NCBI GenBank assembly: GCA_014529385.2
Contig: CM043944.1
Coordinates: forward strand, 46,708,268-46,772,267
DNA from: Adiantum capillus-veneris
Taxonomy: Eukaryota > Streptophyta > Polypodiopsida > Polypodiales > Pteridaceae
Direction: 5' to 3'
Length of the DNA stretch: 64,000 nt
Part shown: positions 43,201 to 55,904 of the stretch, piece after piece
Numbering within the stretch: the stretch's first letter is position 1
Layout: every line of letters starts with the position of its first letter
Program-made: the position numbers and the translations under genes
Notes under the pieces: model-generated
What the model saw: only the letters and a program-made list of their open reading frames with translations
Database searches by the model: none
What the model was told of the DNA's origin: nothing

Positions 43201-46200
43201 TTTTTGATTCGTTTATATATCGGAAATTACTCACAAATAGCATGAGTTTTGGCATGTAGAACAAGTTACAAGAGAGGACTGAGAAGTTATGACAATGCAT
43301 CCATTTGTTATCCACGAGTGTGTGCATTTTGTCTGTAATCCTGTGGAATGAACTTATGAAATTGACATTGCTGTATTTTTGAGTTCAAAGGCTAATGAAA
43401 CAGTGAGCAGTAGCTCATCAAAAGAAGTTCATTAGTTGTATAGGTCATCCATGTCAAGGTCCTACATCTTCATGTCATTACTAGGGTATCCCACATCATC
43501 ATATCATCGCCAAGTAGCAACTCGAGTTTAACCTGTAGGTACTTTTGATGCCCATGAGTAATGCTAAACAGAAGTGGAAAGCCTACCTTAAAAATAAACT
43601 TGCTACAATCTTTTTGTCAATTATCTTTCAAAAATGCTTTGGGTACATTGTGATCCTGTGTATTTGAGGTACCTTTCCTGATTTTAAGGAAAGTGGACTA
43701 CTGCTCATGGATCCCATTCATCGCCCTTAGTTTCCATACTGTCCTGCCAAATCAAGTAAGCCACAGCACTACTCAATCACCAAGGAGCAGACATCGAGAG
43801 GAGAGCAGTGTGTTGGAAACTCGTATTCAGTGGCTGCCAAAGTCATGTTTGTTCACATGGCTATGCAGATCCCAACAACAGTATAATGGACTTGCTGCAA
43901 TTATCCCTTTTCTTTCTTAAAGAACCTTTCGATGTATCACAACACAACTATAGTCCTTCAACTCTGTTATAAGCATCCTTAGGCAAAATGGGAATACTGT
44001 CTTCACCAATGAAATGCAATTATCAAAATTGCCAGGGGAAAGATGCTTATGATTCATGTTTGTCCACCTCCATGTGGTGAGTGTCAAGTTACATATTTTT
44101 TACAGAAAAAAGAGCAAACATCTGGATGAAATCCATTGCACATCATGAAATTCAAATTAATTAGCTACTCAGTTATTGCTGCATGCATGCGAGGTAGTGC
44201 ATGCAGCAAACAAATGAACATAAAGAGCCCATTACATGATACATTTTTTCACTGTGTTTTTGTTGGCCTTTTTTTTGGCTTTGCAGAATTGCCACAATGA
44301 GTGAGAACATCAGCGGGTCATGGGCAACCATAGGCGTCTTAGCTGGAAAAGGGACTCCCAAAGTGAGCTCAACTGGTCAAAGTTTTACCATATGGAAGAT
44401 TGCTTCATTGGATTCTACGATGATCTCAGTATTCTTGTTTGGAGAGGCCTTCTCACATCATTACAAGGAGCCTGCAGGTTGCATTCTTGCCATATTCAAT
44501 GCAAAAGTACGACGGGATGATAAGGTGGCCTTGAAGAGTAAATACATCTAGGCATTATTTCTGCTTCAAACCTTGCCTTTAATCAGTCTTCTGTTTGTCG
44601 TTTTCCAGAGAAAGGAATTAAGCCTTAACATATCTGCAAGTGATCAGCTTCTAAAGTTGGGGACATCTGTTGACTTCTCTGTCTGCAAGGGGAAAAGAAA
44701 AGATGGTGCTCCTTGCACTGCCGTAGTTAATCGGTATGGTTTTGACTTGAGATTTGTTTCTCATGCATGCTTATTGTAAGTAGTTTAACGACTTGATCGA
44801 GAAAAATTTGATGAAGAAAGGCCTCTTTCCACGAGGGGTGTATTTGTTGTGTTTGTTGCTGATCTGGGTGCGTTTGATGTGTTGAAAACCTTGCATGCTA
44901 TTTTACCTGGATTGGCTTGAATTTATTGTGAATTGTAAAACTGAGCTGATTTTCATGCTCCATCTCTTGGCTTTCTAGTTCTAAATCTTAACAGTTACAT
45001 TTTTAAGACAGCTGATTTCTTCTTGACAGGAGCTCGTCTTGTGATGTCTTTTATGATTATATCTCACTTTTGTTTGCTTCTTATATTCTAATTTTCCTCC
45101 TCAGAAGTTTTGAACCTTAGAAGTTCAATGATTATGTGTTTCTATCTTTTCATAATGTGAATGAAGCATTTTGATCATGCAAAGGTTTCTACAAATGACT
45201 GATATAAAACATCAATAATGTTTCAGGCAGCATGGTGACTATTGTCAATATCACAGTGGTGTAAGTATCCTAACACTGCTCTTCATGACACTGTCTAATG
45301 CACAAACATTTGACAAGGTGCCTTGTTTTTCAGGCAATGCGACAAAAATATAGATCACAACGAGCAGAGCTCAAGGGGGGGTGCGTTTGTTGAAGTTGGA
45401 AGCTTAATCCAAAGACCTTTGCAAATCCTTGATTTAGCTCATGCCTAGGTTTTTGTTACCAGGAACCTGTCAACTGGGCTGTCTTTTCTACAGAAAGGAA
45501 GGGTATCTCAGAATATGTGTTCTGAGGAAAATCTCTCAACTAAACGGGAAAAACCGGTCAGAATCATGTCTGTGAAAGGACTAAAAAATGTTCTAAGGTA
45601 GCTGCTGTACACTCTCGTGCCAAATTGTGACAAAATTGCACATCAAAATTGTCAGCTATAGAGATGGCATGCATAAAATTAGGAAAACCAATCCGTTGGA
45701 GGAAAGAAGACTGCTTTTTCAGAAATTTTAATGAGTGTTGATAAAAGAGAAAAGAGGACGAGCCTCACATTCAGCTCAAATCGTGCTCTAATTGTAGATG
45801 CATGTTGTTTCTGCACAACATCAGCGAGATGCTTGTTTGGGCTCTTGTTCTGCTATCACATTCAGGTTAATCATGCATTAATTGTAGATGCATGGCATTT
45901 CTGCACATCAGTGAGAGTCATAGAAATGTTTGTTTGAGCTCTTTGTTCTGCGCATTCTATGCTCTCACATCTGACAAACTGACTTTGACCTGCTATTCAA
46001 AGCAATGCAGATAAGGTGACTACCAAGTTTCAATCTCAGGGAATCAGATTTCTTGCATGTCTAGCTGATGAAAGCAAGGGTATGTGAAAACTATCCATCG
46101 ATGACAAGCACAAGCGTCATTCCTTGAATATCTAAATCTACGATTTGTATTGCAGAGAATGTCAAACCCAGCTCAACTTCAAAAAGTCGAAGCACCAGCG

Positions 46201-46777
46201 AATCAAAATCAAACCATTTGACTAAGACGGAGCATGGACTTACAGATCTTAAAAGGAAGCAAGGCATCACTGATCCTGGACCTGTGCAAAAAAGGTAAAG
46301 TGATTATACTCATCTGCATTATTATTGAGCACTGACAAAAGGTTGTATAATGCCTAATAAATTTAGTCCCTGAATAAGCTGTTTATGAATAAATGTGGTA
46401 TGGTAGCTTTTGAACAACTTTGTTTCTCTTATTTGGGAAGATCACACACAGACAAAACACATATGCCAAGTAATCATGTCATTTTTGCAGGAAGCAACTA
46501 GAAGAGCTTGGAAGATCGAAATCTGGGCAAAATGACAAGCTTTTGTCCTCCAAACCGCTTGAAAAGCGCAAATGCAAGGTTTTGTCTTCCCAGCCTAAGT
46601 TGATTGAGCTTGACCTCGAGGCACAAGACAATCATGATGATGATGCTATGGTAGGAATGCCAGTAAATGAGGTGCTGCCAACATCTTTGTGGAGATTTAC
46701 TTATGTTCTTTTGCTTCCCATGGATGCAGGTGCAAGCAATGAAGCTTTTTGGTCAAGGGGGTCTGCTGCCACATTGA
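40256..46777 (+). CDS. MCM10: MCM10 DNA replication initiation factor (13 exons, 477 aa)
   Basis: Exons: 40256-40337, 40404-40472, 40576-40780, 43103-43177, 44287-44524, 44609-44733, 45227-45260, 45334-45380, 45463-45597, 46003-46079, 46156-46294, 46491-46650 and 46730-46777. They sum to 1434 nt in one frame, with a TGA at 46775-46777. The protein has an acidic N-terminus (MASDDELELLLAF) and the family motif LRIRNRLVS (exons 3-4). An OB-fold (SWATIGVLAGKGTPK to IFNAKV, residues about 150-220) and a CCCH zinc finger with Cys249, Cys259, Cys271 and His274 follow. Then come the conserved RAELKGGNLSTG and SNADKVTTKFQSQGIRFL motifs and a Lys-rich tail. MCM10 binds DNA and the CMG helicase and helps load DNA polymerase alpha at origins in the nucleus. 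The last exon and its splice site are the least certain; reading through 46651 would give a longer tail ending at 46812. Introns 3 and 4 are long (2.3 and 1.1 kb). Confidence 0.9.
42020..42560 (-). pseudogene. Decayed LINE reverse transcriptase fragment in MCM10 intron 3
   Basis: On the - strand, 42027-42281 reads CTIRVKQGY, LMLFGLYIDEVFRYIEGGGTGTTLA, the RT block found in plant LINEs as VRQGCPLSP.LF.LYIDE. The preceding 280 bp hold weaker matches such as DPLLPRVTG. It is antisense to MCM10 and lies well inside the intron (40781-43102). Confidence 0.65.
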
Positions 46778-47314
46778 TATTCAAAAGCCTCTACACATTC
46801 AGAATGTTGTAGGTTCCTTGTGTAGTCCTTGTTACATCCAACCAGGGCAACTTGGGATTTGTCATTGCTCTTTGCAGAGCAGACCTGCTTTTACCTGCCT
46901 CAAAGTCATGCATTTGCAGGTTTTTGCCCTTCCCTTAGATTTTTGTTTGGCAGAGAGGGTATGAGTGGAAAGCAGAAAAAGGGTGGTGCTTATTGGGCAG
47001 GGTGGCTCTGATTGATCTTGCTTGAGTTCGCATATTGAAGGTCTCACCTTACCTAAACAAGTTGCTTGAGAACCAACAATCAGAGTTCTCCTTATAATGG
47101 TCTTTATCCAGGAAGTAAGTTATTGAATGATCACTACAATAAGCATTTGTAGCATCGTCAACCCGTGTGTAAGAGATTTGGCCCTTATTGTTGATTTTTC
47201 CATCTAATCTGCAATTTATTTAACTGATCAAATGACTTTTCCATTGGTATTCACTTAATGGTTGTTAAAAACACGGGTAATTGTCTATCCCACCAGTTGG
47301 GGTTCGAATATATA

Positions 47315-47381
47315 GTGCAGACGCTTGCACTCCGTTGTGTGTTTCAAAGTGCAGACGCTTGCACTCCCTGTGTGTTTCAAA
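47315..47381 (+). repeat. Two tandem 34-bp copies
   Basis: GTGCAGACGCTTGCACTCC...TGTGTGTTTCAAA occurs at 47315 and 47349; the second copy is one base shorter. Confidence 0.9.
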
Positions 47382-48776
47382 GTTCCTTCTCTCTGACAGT
47401 GCATTACCTTAGTTTCTCATTTCAATATCTCCACTTTCTCTGTTTAGAGGTCATAGCCAGTAGGTCTATAATCCATAAGGGCCCTCGCTTCTAGCCTCAT
47501 TCTCTCTCTAAGAGCTATAGCTTGTAGATCTTAGTCCTCTTTAAAATGGCTTGTTGCAAATCTTTCATCTCCTCTTATCTCTATACCTCTCTCCATACTT
47601 GACCTCTCCATCTCCATCCTCAATCAACCAAATAAATCTCCACATTCTTTGCATTGCTCTTTGCAATCTCTTGCTAATCTTATCCATCTGAACAATGTAA
47701 GATTCGGGTGCACATGCCAATGCAAAATAGTACCGACAAGCCTCTTAAAGCTCCACCATTCTATTAGCATGGTGTGGTGATTGCAAGAGATTATACACCA
47801 TGTTCTGTAGTTCTTGAAAGAGGCTGCAAGGTTGTAACTAGAGCATTATTTTTGCGACATCAAGTGTCATAAGTTGAAGAGGTTAGGAGGTTGATACAAA
47901 GGGCCAGCTGAGCTCTCAAAACAGCTTGGGGTGCACAAGAAGTAACCCAAGTCGTGCAAGAAACAATCAAACAGGTATTCAGACATTTACATTTGACTGT
48001 GATGAGCATTTGACTGTGAAGGGTCCTCCGATCGAGAAAAAGTTGGTCCATACATTTCTCCAAACACTTTAAAAGCGTTCCTAGAATTGTGGCACCTTTA
48101 ATGTAGGGGTTCTTTCAATCACTCCCTAGATGTAAAAGGGCCTTCTAACTGAGATTGTGGGAATGTCATCTTCTTTAACAACTCTTGCTTTTGGGTCCAA
48201 GCTTGAGAATTGAACACGGTACTGGTTGTGTATGCATTGTAGGTGGTGTGTGGGTTTGCTTTACCATCATGAGAGGGCCCCTCAATCTAGAAGGCCCTCT
48301 AATTTAGAGGGTCTATGGAGAGCCCTCTAAGATGATCCAAGGTGAGAGCTTTCATACTAGGTGGCCACCTAGCATCTGTTGGGTGCCATGTGGTCGTTAC
48401 ACCAAGACAATCCCAATAAAATTTGCAATGATAGAGCAAAAGTAAGACATTTCCTTTCTAAACCTCAATTTCAATTCATTGAGTTTGGAAGGTGCGTAGT
48501 GTAACATATAGAGAGAATGATATGAAGCTAAGATTGAAGGACATTATGAGAATTTTGAGATGACATGGTAAACTTCTTACATGACAAAGCATCCATAGGG
48601 CACAATGGAGCGTTCTTTCCAATTATTATGTCAAGAATGTATAAATTGTGGTAGTCCAAAGTGTATTTATTTTGATGTGGTAGGATTCATGTGCACACAT
48701 GCCCTAGGCAAATGGGAATTGTGTAAAGGTATTGAATGTGTAATCCAAAGATAGATAGTTCATATCACCTAGCAAG

Positions 48777-48779
<3 letters not shown>

Positions 48780-48819
<40 letters not shown>
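48780..48819 (+). repeat. (GA)n microsatellite
   Basis: About 20 uninterrupted GA units. Confidence 0.95.
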
Positions 48820-48821
<2 letters not shown>

Positions 48822-49461
48822 TAGTAGTACAAATTGGATTGGGCAAATAGTGTGCATTAAAGAAGGAAACAATAAGTTTGCCAAGCAATCATGAAATGCA
48901 TAGCCATAAATTAGACAAGCATAAATTAATACGCCTTTGCAAGATATCCTTATTCCTTAAGGTTCGTGAGCTTTTATAATGTAAGCTTCTTAAGAGCCTT
49001 CTGTAACATTAACATGTGTTGATCCCATTCCCAAATCTTGGCTTTCGAGATCCTCCCATGAGTCTCCGAATTTTGCTGTAATCTAACCTAACCATTGGAT
49101 TCAGCATAAGTAATCTCCTATCATTAGAGCCGTCGGTTGTGGGATTGACAATCTCGATTGTCCATCTACTGCCGTTTCCTTTGTAGAATGCTCCTCTGCA
49201 ACCATGGGATGCACGCCATCTCAGCAAATGGAATCCATGCTTCCTTGGATGAACCGGTGAGCAGCACATCAGCACTCAGAATTTAATGAGGGAGTGACAC
49301 ATCAGCATCCAGAACGTTGTTTGCCCGCATGCAATCATTGAAGGCCAACTCAGCACTAGGAAACTGTGCAAGTATCAACTGTGCAGCTGCAGGGTACAAC
49401 CCTCACGCTTGTTGTCAGACTCCAGCTATACTTGGCCTCTCCCCCAACGACCATGACGGTC

Positions 49462-49582
49462 GGGAATGGCCTTGTAGTGGCCATTTCTTAAAATAATGCG
49501 CTCCCATCATGGCTCCCGGCCTCCGTCGATCGCCATGAGGTCGCCCATTATTTTAGGGAATGGCCACTGCAGGGCCATTCCC
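49462..49582 (+). repeat. Long hairpin: 37-bp arms with G-U-compatible mismatches
   Basis: 49462-49498 (GGGAATGGCC...AAAATAATG) pairs with 49546-49582 across a 47-base loop. Of 37 positions I count four mismatches. At each of them the left arm has T and the right arm G, so RNA from the + strand could pair fully through G-U wobbles. This could be a foldback transposon remnant or a small-RNA hairpin. Confidence 0.75.
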
Positions 49583-49879
49583 TACACCTTCAACATTTCA
49601 AATCTCCTCCTTTTTTGAGCCTCCATGGGCAAGAGTATCATATTGAGAATGCTTTACCATATTATGGTAGTGATGTGTGTAAACAAACATTATATTACAT
49701 AACCTTTAGACAAGATCTTTGAGATTGGGTTTGTCGGAATTTTGATTCACACTCATTTTGGTCTCCATTTTCACTATTGGAAGTATTGCGCAAGCTATCT
49801 TGTCCTTGTATGTAGGTTTTTTTACATTTTTGCAAATTTAGTGCAGTCATTGGCCATGGCTGATAACTAGTACGTTTTT

Positions 49880-50262
49880 TACTTACTATTTGGCGAGGAC
49901 AAACTAGATGAGGATGATTACCCACTTTGGGCATACATGATGCAACATAGGCTTGTTGCAAAGGGCGTTTGGAACATTGTGCAGGATTATGATGTAAGAC
50001 TAGGTTTTGCAGATGATGGTGCATGTTCTAGCTGTTTTTGTGTTGCTAGAGTTGTTTCGCCTACTACTGAGCAGGCACATTGGGATGCAAAGAATGCATA
50101 GGCTCATGCATTGATTATGATTTTCGTTAAGTGTCGTGTTACTCTACACATTCGCTCAGCATGAACACCAAAAGAGGCATGGGATAGTTTAGCTTTTTTG
50201 TATACGGGTATGAATTTGGCAAAAGTTGCTTACTTGCATAAGGAGTTAGAGTTCAAGACATA
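49880..50262 (+). pseudogene. Ty1/copia gag fragment
   Basis: The frame reads DKLDEDDYPLWAYMMQHRL, then WDAKNA, and further on TPKEAWDSLAFLYTGMNLAK. These match the copia gag pattern (NY.LWK..M...L, W...D..A, A.EAW..L...Y). It has at least two stops. Flanking LTRs are not seen. Confidence 0.65.
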
Positions 50263-50320
50263 AGCTAGTCTACTTATATAGTTCATATTATGAAGGGATT
50301 TATATCATAAGTACACACAT

Positions 50321-50321
<1 letters not shown>

Positions 50322-50361
<40 letters not shown>

Positions 50362-50410
50362 ATCTCTCTCGGCATTAGGTACACCCCCTTCTCTCTTTTG
50401 TACAAAAGCG

Positions 50411-50450
<40 letters not shown>
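50322..50450 (+). repeat. Two (CT)n microsatellite blocks
   Basis: CT runs at 50322-50370 (with two A interruptions) and 50412-50449, separated by about 40 bp of unique sequence. Confidence 0.95.
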
Positions 50451-50451
<1 letters not shown>

Positions 50452-50469
50452 GGACACAAATTGCACTAT

Positions 50470-51660
50470 CATTACACAACATTACACTGCACCTATCATT
50501 AGAAACTGCGAAGTGTAATGCACTATAGTCATAGTACTCGTGGCAATGCCACATGCTAGGTGCCTATGTGGTAATGACAAGTGTAAAACAATTAGATCAC
50601 ACTTGATCCTTTCCACATGGCCAACAATTGACATGTGGTAGGTTCCAAGTGTAATGTGGTGTAAGTGTATTACATTTAATGTCCAAATAGGTGCCATGTG
50701 GCATTGCAAAGTGGACTATGGTTCACCACATTATACTTGACACCTAATAAATGGCAATTGTTGCCACATGGTAGGTGCCAAGTATATTGAGGTGTAATTC
50801 TAGTACACTTGGCAATGATGCATGTGATAGGGCCACATCCCAAAGCGCCTACATGGTAGTTCAAAGTGTACTATGATTACATCGCATTACACTTGGAACC
50901 TACCACATGACCATTGCTGGCCATGTGACATGTGCCGGGCATAATATGCAATGAAATCGTAGTAATCTTGCCAACCATGGGGTGTTACACGGTATTGCCC
51001 AAGTTTACTAGGGTTACATTGCATTACACTTGGCACATGACAATTAGAAACAAGTGCAATGTGGCTGTAACTGTTGTACTCTTGGTAATGCCACATGTCA
51101 AGGCTAGATGCCAAGTCCCTACATGTCAATGCCAAGTGTCTACAATTATGTCACATTACAGTTGGTTCTTGTCAACAATTGCCACTTGGTAGGTGCCAAG
51201 TGTAATGTAGTGTACTCATAGTACACACAACGGTCATGTGGTAGGTGCCAAGCATAATGCGGTGTAACCATAGTACACCTACAACCACATAGATGCCATG
51301 TGGCAGCACCAGTTGTGCTATGGATGCATTGCATTGTAATTGGAACTTACCAAATGGATTTGGTACCATGTGGTAAGTGAAAAGTGTAATGTAGTGTAAG
51401 GGTAGTACATTTGTCAATGTCGCAAATGCCAAGCACCTACATGGTAGTGTCCAGTGTACTATGGCACACCGCATTGCACTCGGCAAGTGCTTGAAGTGCT
51501 GCATGGCAATGTTGGACGTGCAAAGTGTAAAGTGACATAGTTGTACTACACTTGATAATACCACATGATGTGTGGTCCAATAGTTTAATCATAGTGCACT
51601 TGTCAATATCCTAAATGTTAGGTCGTGTGCCAAGCACCTACGTGGTAGTGTCCAGTGTAC
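50470..51660. repeat. Degenerate palindromic repeat array
   Basis: A core like GTAGGTGCCAAGTGTAATG.GGTGTAA, followed by AGTACACTTGGCAATGCCACATG, recurs in direct and inverted form (for example near 50638, 50769, 51189, 51241 and 51373). No frame is open through it. The unit spacing is irregular (about 50-150 bp). It may be an old minisatellite or the inflated terminal repeat of a DNA transposon. Confidence 0.65.
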
Positions 51661-52299
51661 TATGGGTGTCACAGGCTTGGGCACCCCCAAGTCGAGAATC
51701 CGTCACGACACTCTTGTTTTCTCACTGTAGTCAAGGTAAATCTACCCGCTTGAAGTGGTGGCAGAGGCATTTAGGGAAAAGAAGTTCAATCAGTCTTCTA
51801 CAATGTCAAAAAATATACAAAGAATCATAGTCCGGTACATGTTTTTATAAGGTCAAGGTTTCATTGCTCGACAAATTACCAACACCTATGAATGATCGTG
51901 GTGGACCAATCTCTAAGGGAATCTCGATGACAGTGGAATTTAGAAGTATTGAAATTAGCACAACTAATCATCTCTAGGTGCGGTGGTTTTGAACTGTTTT
52001 CAATTGGCGATGCTACCTTTTAGGTAATTCTTTTCTCTTACTAGCACAACATGACACTGCCATGGATTTGAACATTAACATGTAGCATATTTTGATTTAG
52101 AAAATCTTGCACAAGTACCACTTTTCAATGCCTCGCGGTCCGCTACTCTAAAGGAGGTACCCGCATGACATTAGGGCTAGATGATAGCTATGAATTACTT
52201 GACATTCAAGATTTTAGAGCATTGCAAACACGCACGACTATTTTAGAGTCTAATTTTGCAAATCTGAATGAAAATATCACTAAAATGTCTCATATACTT
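51661..52299. other. Sequence between repeat array and gypsy remnant
   Basis: It may be LTR or leader of the following gypsy remnant, but I find no clear LTR ends or primer site. Confidence 0.3.
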
Positions 52300-53860
52300 G
52301 TGCAATTCATGCAACACTCAGCCAAGGGCCCAATAAATGAGTAGACTCGGGTTTTTGCATCTCGCAATTTGGGTGGGGAACACACTTGGTCTGCATGAGC
52401 AAGGCCCAATTTGGAGGGGTTGCGCCTTCTCTCCCCAAAAGAGGTGGATGAATTCTTGAAAAATACCAAGGTAGCAATTTTTAGGGGAGAGGAGAGCGAA
52501 CGCAACAAAGATACTGTGAGTATATTCCTTAGCAAATAGGATGGGATTCATGGTCTTAGATGCACTCTAGATGTAGTAAAGGAACCGCAAACAAGTATGA
52601 TACTAGAAGGCAAGGCCTACAAGTTGTGGATGTCTCTCAAGGAAAAGGGCATCATACCATAGACTTGGGCAGCCTCTGAGGCTATATTTAGAAAAGAATT
52701 TCAGCTCACAAATAAAGCGGATGAAAATTGGGCAGCTTGGGCCAATGCTCTATGCGCCAACATAGGACATTGTTGGAGTATATCTTGCACTATCGTGACG
52801 TGATCCTCAAGCTAGAGATTTTAGATACCTTTTAGCAAGTGTGTGGGTTTATCCAAAGCTTGTTATCAAAGATTAAGAAGCATGCCAAGACCTAGGAGGA
52901 AGCTATGGTGCAAGCACATATACATGACGATTCTGATGAGAAAGCACTACATAACACCCATGTGCCTGACACTACACATGAAAATGCACATACATAGCAT
53001 GGGCACAATAAAAGGAAGTTTATGGTAGCTGCATTTGAGGCATCCAAGAAACCCAAGGGGTCTAGGGGCCCTCTATCTAGTGAAGAGTTTGAGAAGGCTA
53101 AAAAGGAAAATTTACGTTTTTCATGTTTAAGGAGTGGACATAGCAAAAAGGATTGTCCCAAGGGGAGATCTATTTCCCAAGGTAACGAGAAAGCAGTGCA
53201 CATGGTGTACCAATTACCTCTTGATTCCTCCTCTCGTTTCTCCAATGTGGAGGTAAAACACATCGAAGCAATGCACGCATGCTATATAACGGCCTCTATA
53301 TGGTAGCCGACCTTTGGTCTACATGAGTTGGCGCATATGCATGGGTCTATACAAGGGCACAAGGTGTGGATGTTGGTAGACAATGATGCGTCGTACAATT
53401 TCATTTGCTATAAGTTAGTGACATGGGTCAAGTTTCCCAAGACTCCAAGTTTCCACCTTTACAACATAACGATGATGAACAACCATGAAGTCAAGGTGTG
53501 GGATCTGAGTTACTAATTCACTCAAGGGGAGCATCATCTGTTGGCTTTTTTGGCCTTCTGGTCTTACTAATCTCAAATTTAAGTTTTACAAATACACATG
53601 CTATGGGGTACGCCATACTTTGAAGAGATGTTGGGTCTTGACTTTTGTTGTTTGTGTGACTATACTGTGATGCAAAATCAAACTCAAATTTATAGGCCAA
53701 CTATTGTTCAATGCTCTAGCTAGTAACATACTAAAAAAAAATTCAAACACTTAAGTTGGGTTGTTCTTCAGGATGATGGCTTGTCAGTGAATTTATATGA
53801 TGGTTTTTGCTTCAATACTGACACTAAAATCCCTTTTCAATGTGAGAATCTAGTAAATTG
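52300..53860 (+). pseudogene. Ty3/gypsy gag and protease remnant
   Basis: The gag part holds VDEFLKNTKVAIFRGEE and GKAYKLWMSLKEKGI. The zinc knuckle near 53120-53165 reads FSCLRSGHSKKDC, with the first Cys of CCHC changed (a CGT codon where TGT is expected). Protease follows near 53360-53410 as VWMLVDNDASYNFI, where DSGAS would be expected. GTPYFEEMLGLD near 53610 is the usual motif downstream. Many stops; RT is absent, cut off where C4 begins. Confidence 0.65.
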
Positions 53861-53862
53861 TC

Positions 53863-55890
53863 TCAAAGCCTAATATCGCTCTCTACCTTGTCAAGTGGAG
53901 CACTGCTAGTGGAAGGTACATCACTAGTCTTCTGAGTTTTCATAGATTCTAAGGTAATGTCCTTGAATGTGACTATTCTATACTCAATCTCTTTGATAGG
54001 TTTATTGTGCATCTTTGATTTAATGAAGTTAACATGTGAACTACGAATTACTTTGCAAGATTTTGGGTGCCAAAGACGATATCCCTTCTCTCTATGTGCA
54101 TCATAACCAAGGGAAATACACATGTGCGACTTTAGGTCTAGATTTTTTTTAATCTCTTTGGAAAAATGTGCATATTCCTCACATCCATGGACACATAGAT
54201 GATCATAATGTGGCTTCTTTACAGACCAAGGTAGCTCTAGAATCTGGTAATACAATGGCATACTACATGACCTATCAATGATATGTACCACTGTTAGTAC
54301 TACCTCTAGCCAAAACCTTTGAGTTAGATTTGCCATAGAAAGCATGGTTGTGACTCGCTTGTGAACTGTTCAATTTATCCTTTTTGCAAGTCCATTCTGA
54401 TTAGGTGTGTAAGATGCAATAAGTTTCCTCTTAATACTCTCTCTTGTTATAGAAATCTCAAGCTCCTTTGAGATGTATTCTCCACCATTATCAGTCCTCA
54501 AGGTTTTGATCTTTGTACCACAATGATTCTCTACCAATGCTAATAATTTTTGAAAAGTAGAGAAGATGTGATCCATATGACACAAAGGATAAACCTGCAA
54601 CTTCCTAGTGAAACCATCTATGAAAGTCACAAAATAGCTAGCTCCCCTTGGAGACTTGGTTGACATAGGACGGAAAACATTGCTATGAACAAGCTCTAGT
54701 GGCTACAAACACCTGGCAATGAGGTGCTTCTAGTTTGTTTACCATAGATGGAGTTCTCACACATTAGAAAAATCAGAATAATTTAACATAGGAAACTAAC
54801 CAAAAAGCTAGTGTTTTCATTCCCTTTTGGCTCATATGGCCTAGCCGGCTATGTCATAACTCAATAGACGACAACTCAGCTATGGATATACAATCCTCTT
54901 TTACACACAAAACAAACATAGAGTAAAGCATTTGATGCTTCTGACCCCTGATAATCACATGGTTTCTCTTATTTATTGACCATGAACCATTCCCAAAGGT
55001 GATCGTGCAATCCAAGTCGTCAAGCTAACCAACAGATATCAAACTATTCGCTAACTTGGAAACATATATGACATGACTATGAATTTTGTGCCATTATACA
55101 TGACTAGCTTGATTTCTCCAGCACCATGTATCTCAAGCTCATAGGTATCATCAAGCATCACTTTGTCACGAGTATGTTCATACCTAAAGAACTATTCTCT
55201 ATAAGGTGTCACATGGAATCTATGACCTAATTCTAATCAAAGCTAGCATCTTGTGCAATGAGAGTATCCAATTTTAGATCTATTGTAAAGACTAGAACAT
55301 CTAAGGAACTATGGACCTCATGCACGCCTGGAATCTTAGGACTCTAGCACATTGAGCTCCTCAATCTTAGCTTTTCCCTTGATGTCATTCTTAGGCTTTT
55401 TTCTGTCTTGATAATTTTTATTGTCTCTTTGCCATGTACAACAATATTTCTTTAAATGTCCTTTCTTGTGACAATGGTAGCACTTGACATTTATGTAAAG
55501 AACCTCTAGATTTGCTTCAATAATTTCCATGAGCCTTACTTTTGGCACGGCTATGATTGCTACCTCTCTTACATTTGCCACTCGCAACATATGCATCACC
55601 TTGCTTTGTAGGCTCCAAAGACTTCCTATGAATCTCTTCAATGATTAGACTAGAAAACACAACATCATAGGTCAACTTGCCCTTAGGCACAAAGTTACTA
55701 ATTGTTGTGCAAAATATGTCCCATAAAGAGGGTAAAGAGCACGATGAGAAGATAGGCCGTACTTCATTGTCAAACTCCAATCCATAAGATATCACTTGAC
55801 TAAAAAGTACATTGAATGCATTCAAGTGCTCAAAAATTATATCACCTTCTTTAATGCAAAGCTCAAAAATCTTCCTCATGAAGTAAATTG
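53863..55890 (-). pseudogene. C4: truncated antisense Ty1/copia gag-integrase
   Basis: Reading right to left: gag from about 55879 (GDIIFEHLNAFNVLF, LPSLWDIF), a zinc knuckle CYHCHKKGHLKKYC near 55450, and a protease region with stops at about 54950-55300. Integrase 53900-54800 holds GASYFVTFIDGFTRK, LRTDNGGEYISKEL and NQNGLAKRIN. The catalytic Glu in the last block (expected AERMN) is Lys. There is no RT, RNase H or LTR. The gag start is missing too, so it is truncated at both ends and meets C2 head to head. Confidence 0.8.
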
Positions 55891-55904
55891 TTACTTACAC
55901 TTTT

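Larger units (their letters stand above)
46778..49461. other. Downstream of MCM10, no gene recognised
   Basis: This probably begins with the MCM10 3' UTR. It holds two small repeats listed separately and otherwise only short frames without resemblance. Confidence 0.4.

Noticed and set aside
47290-47315. GGGGTTCGAAT as the box B of a tRNA gene
   Set aside because: No convincing box A or acceptor stem lies at tRNA distance upstream.
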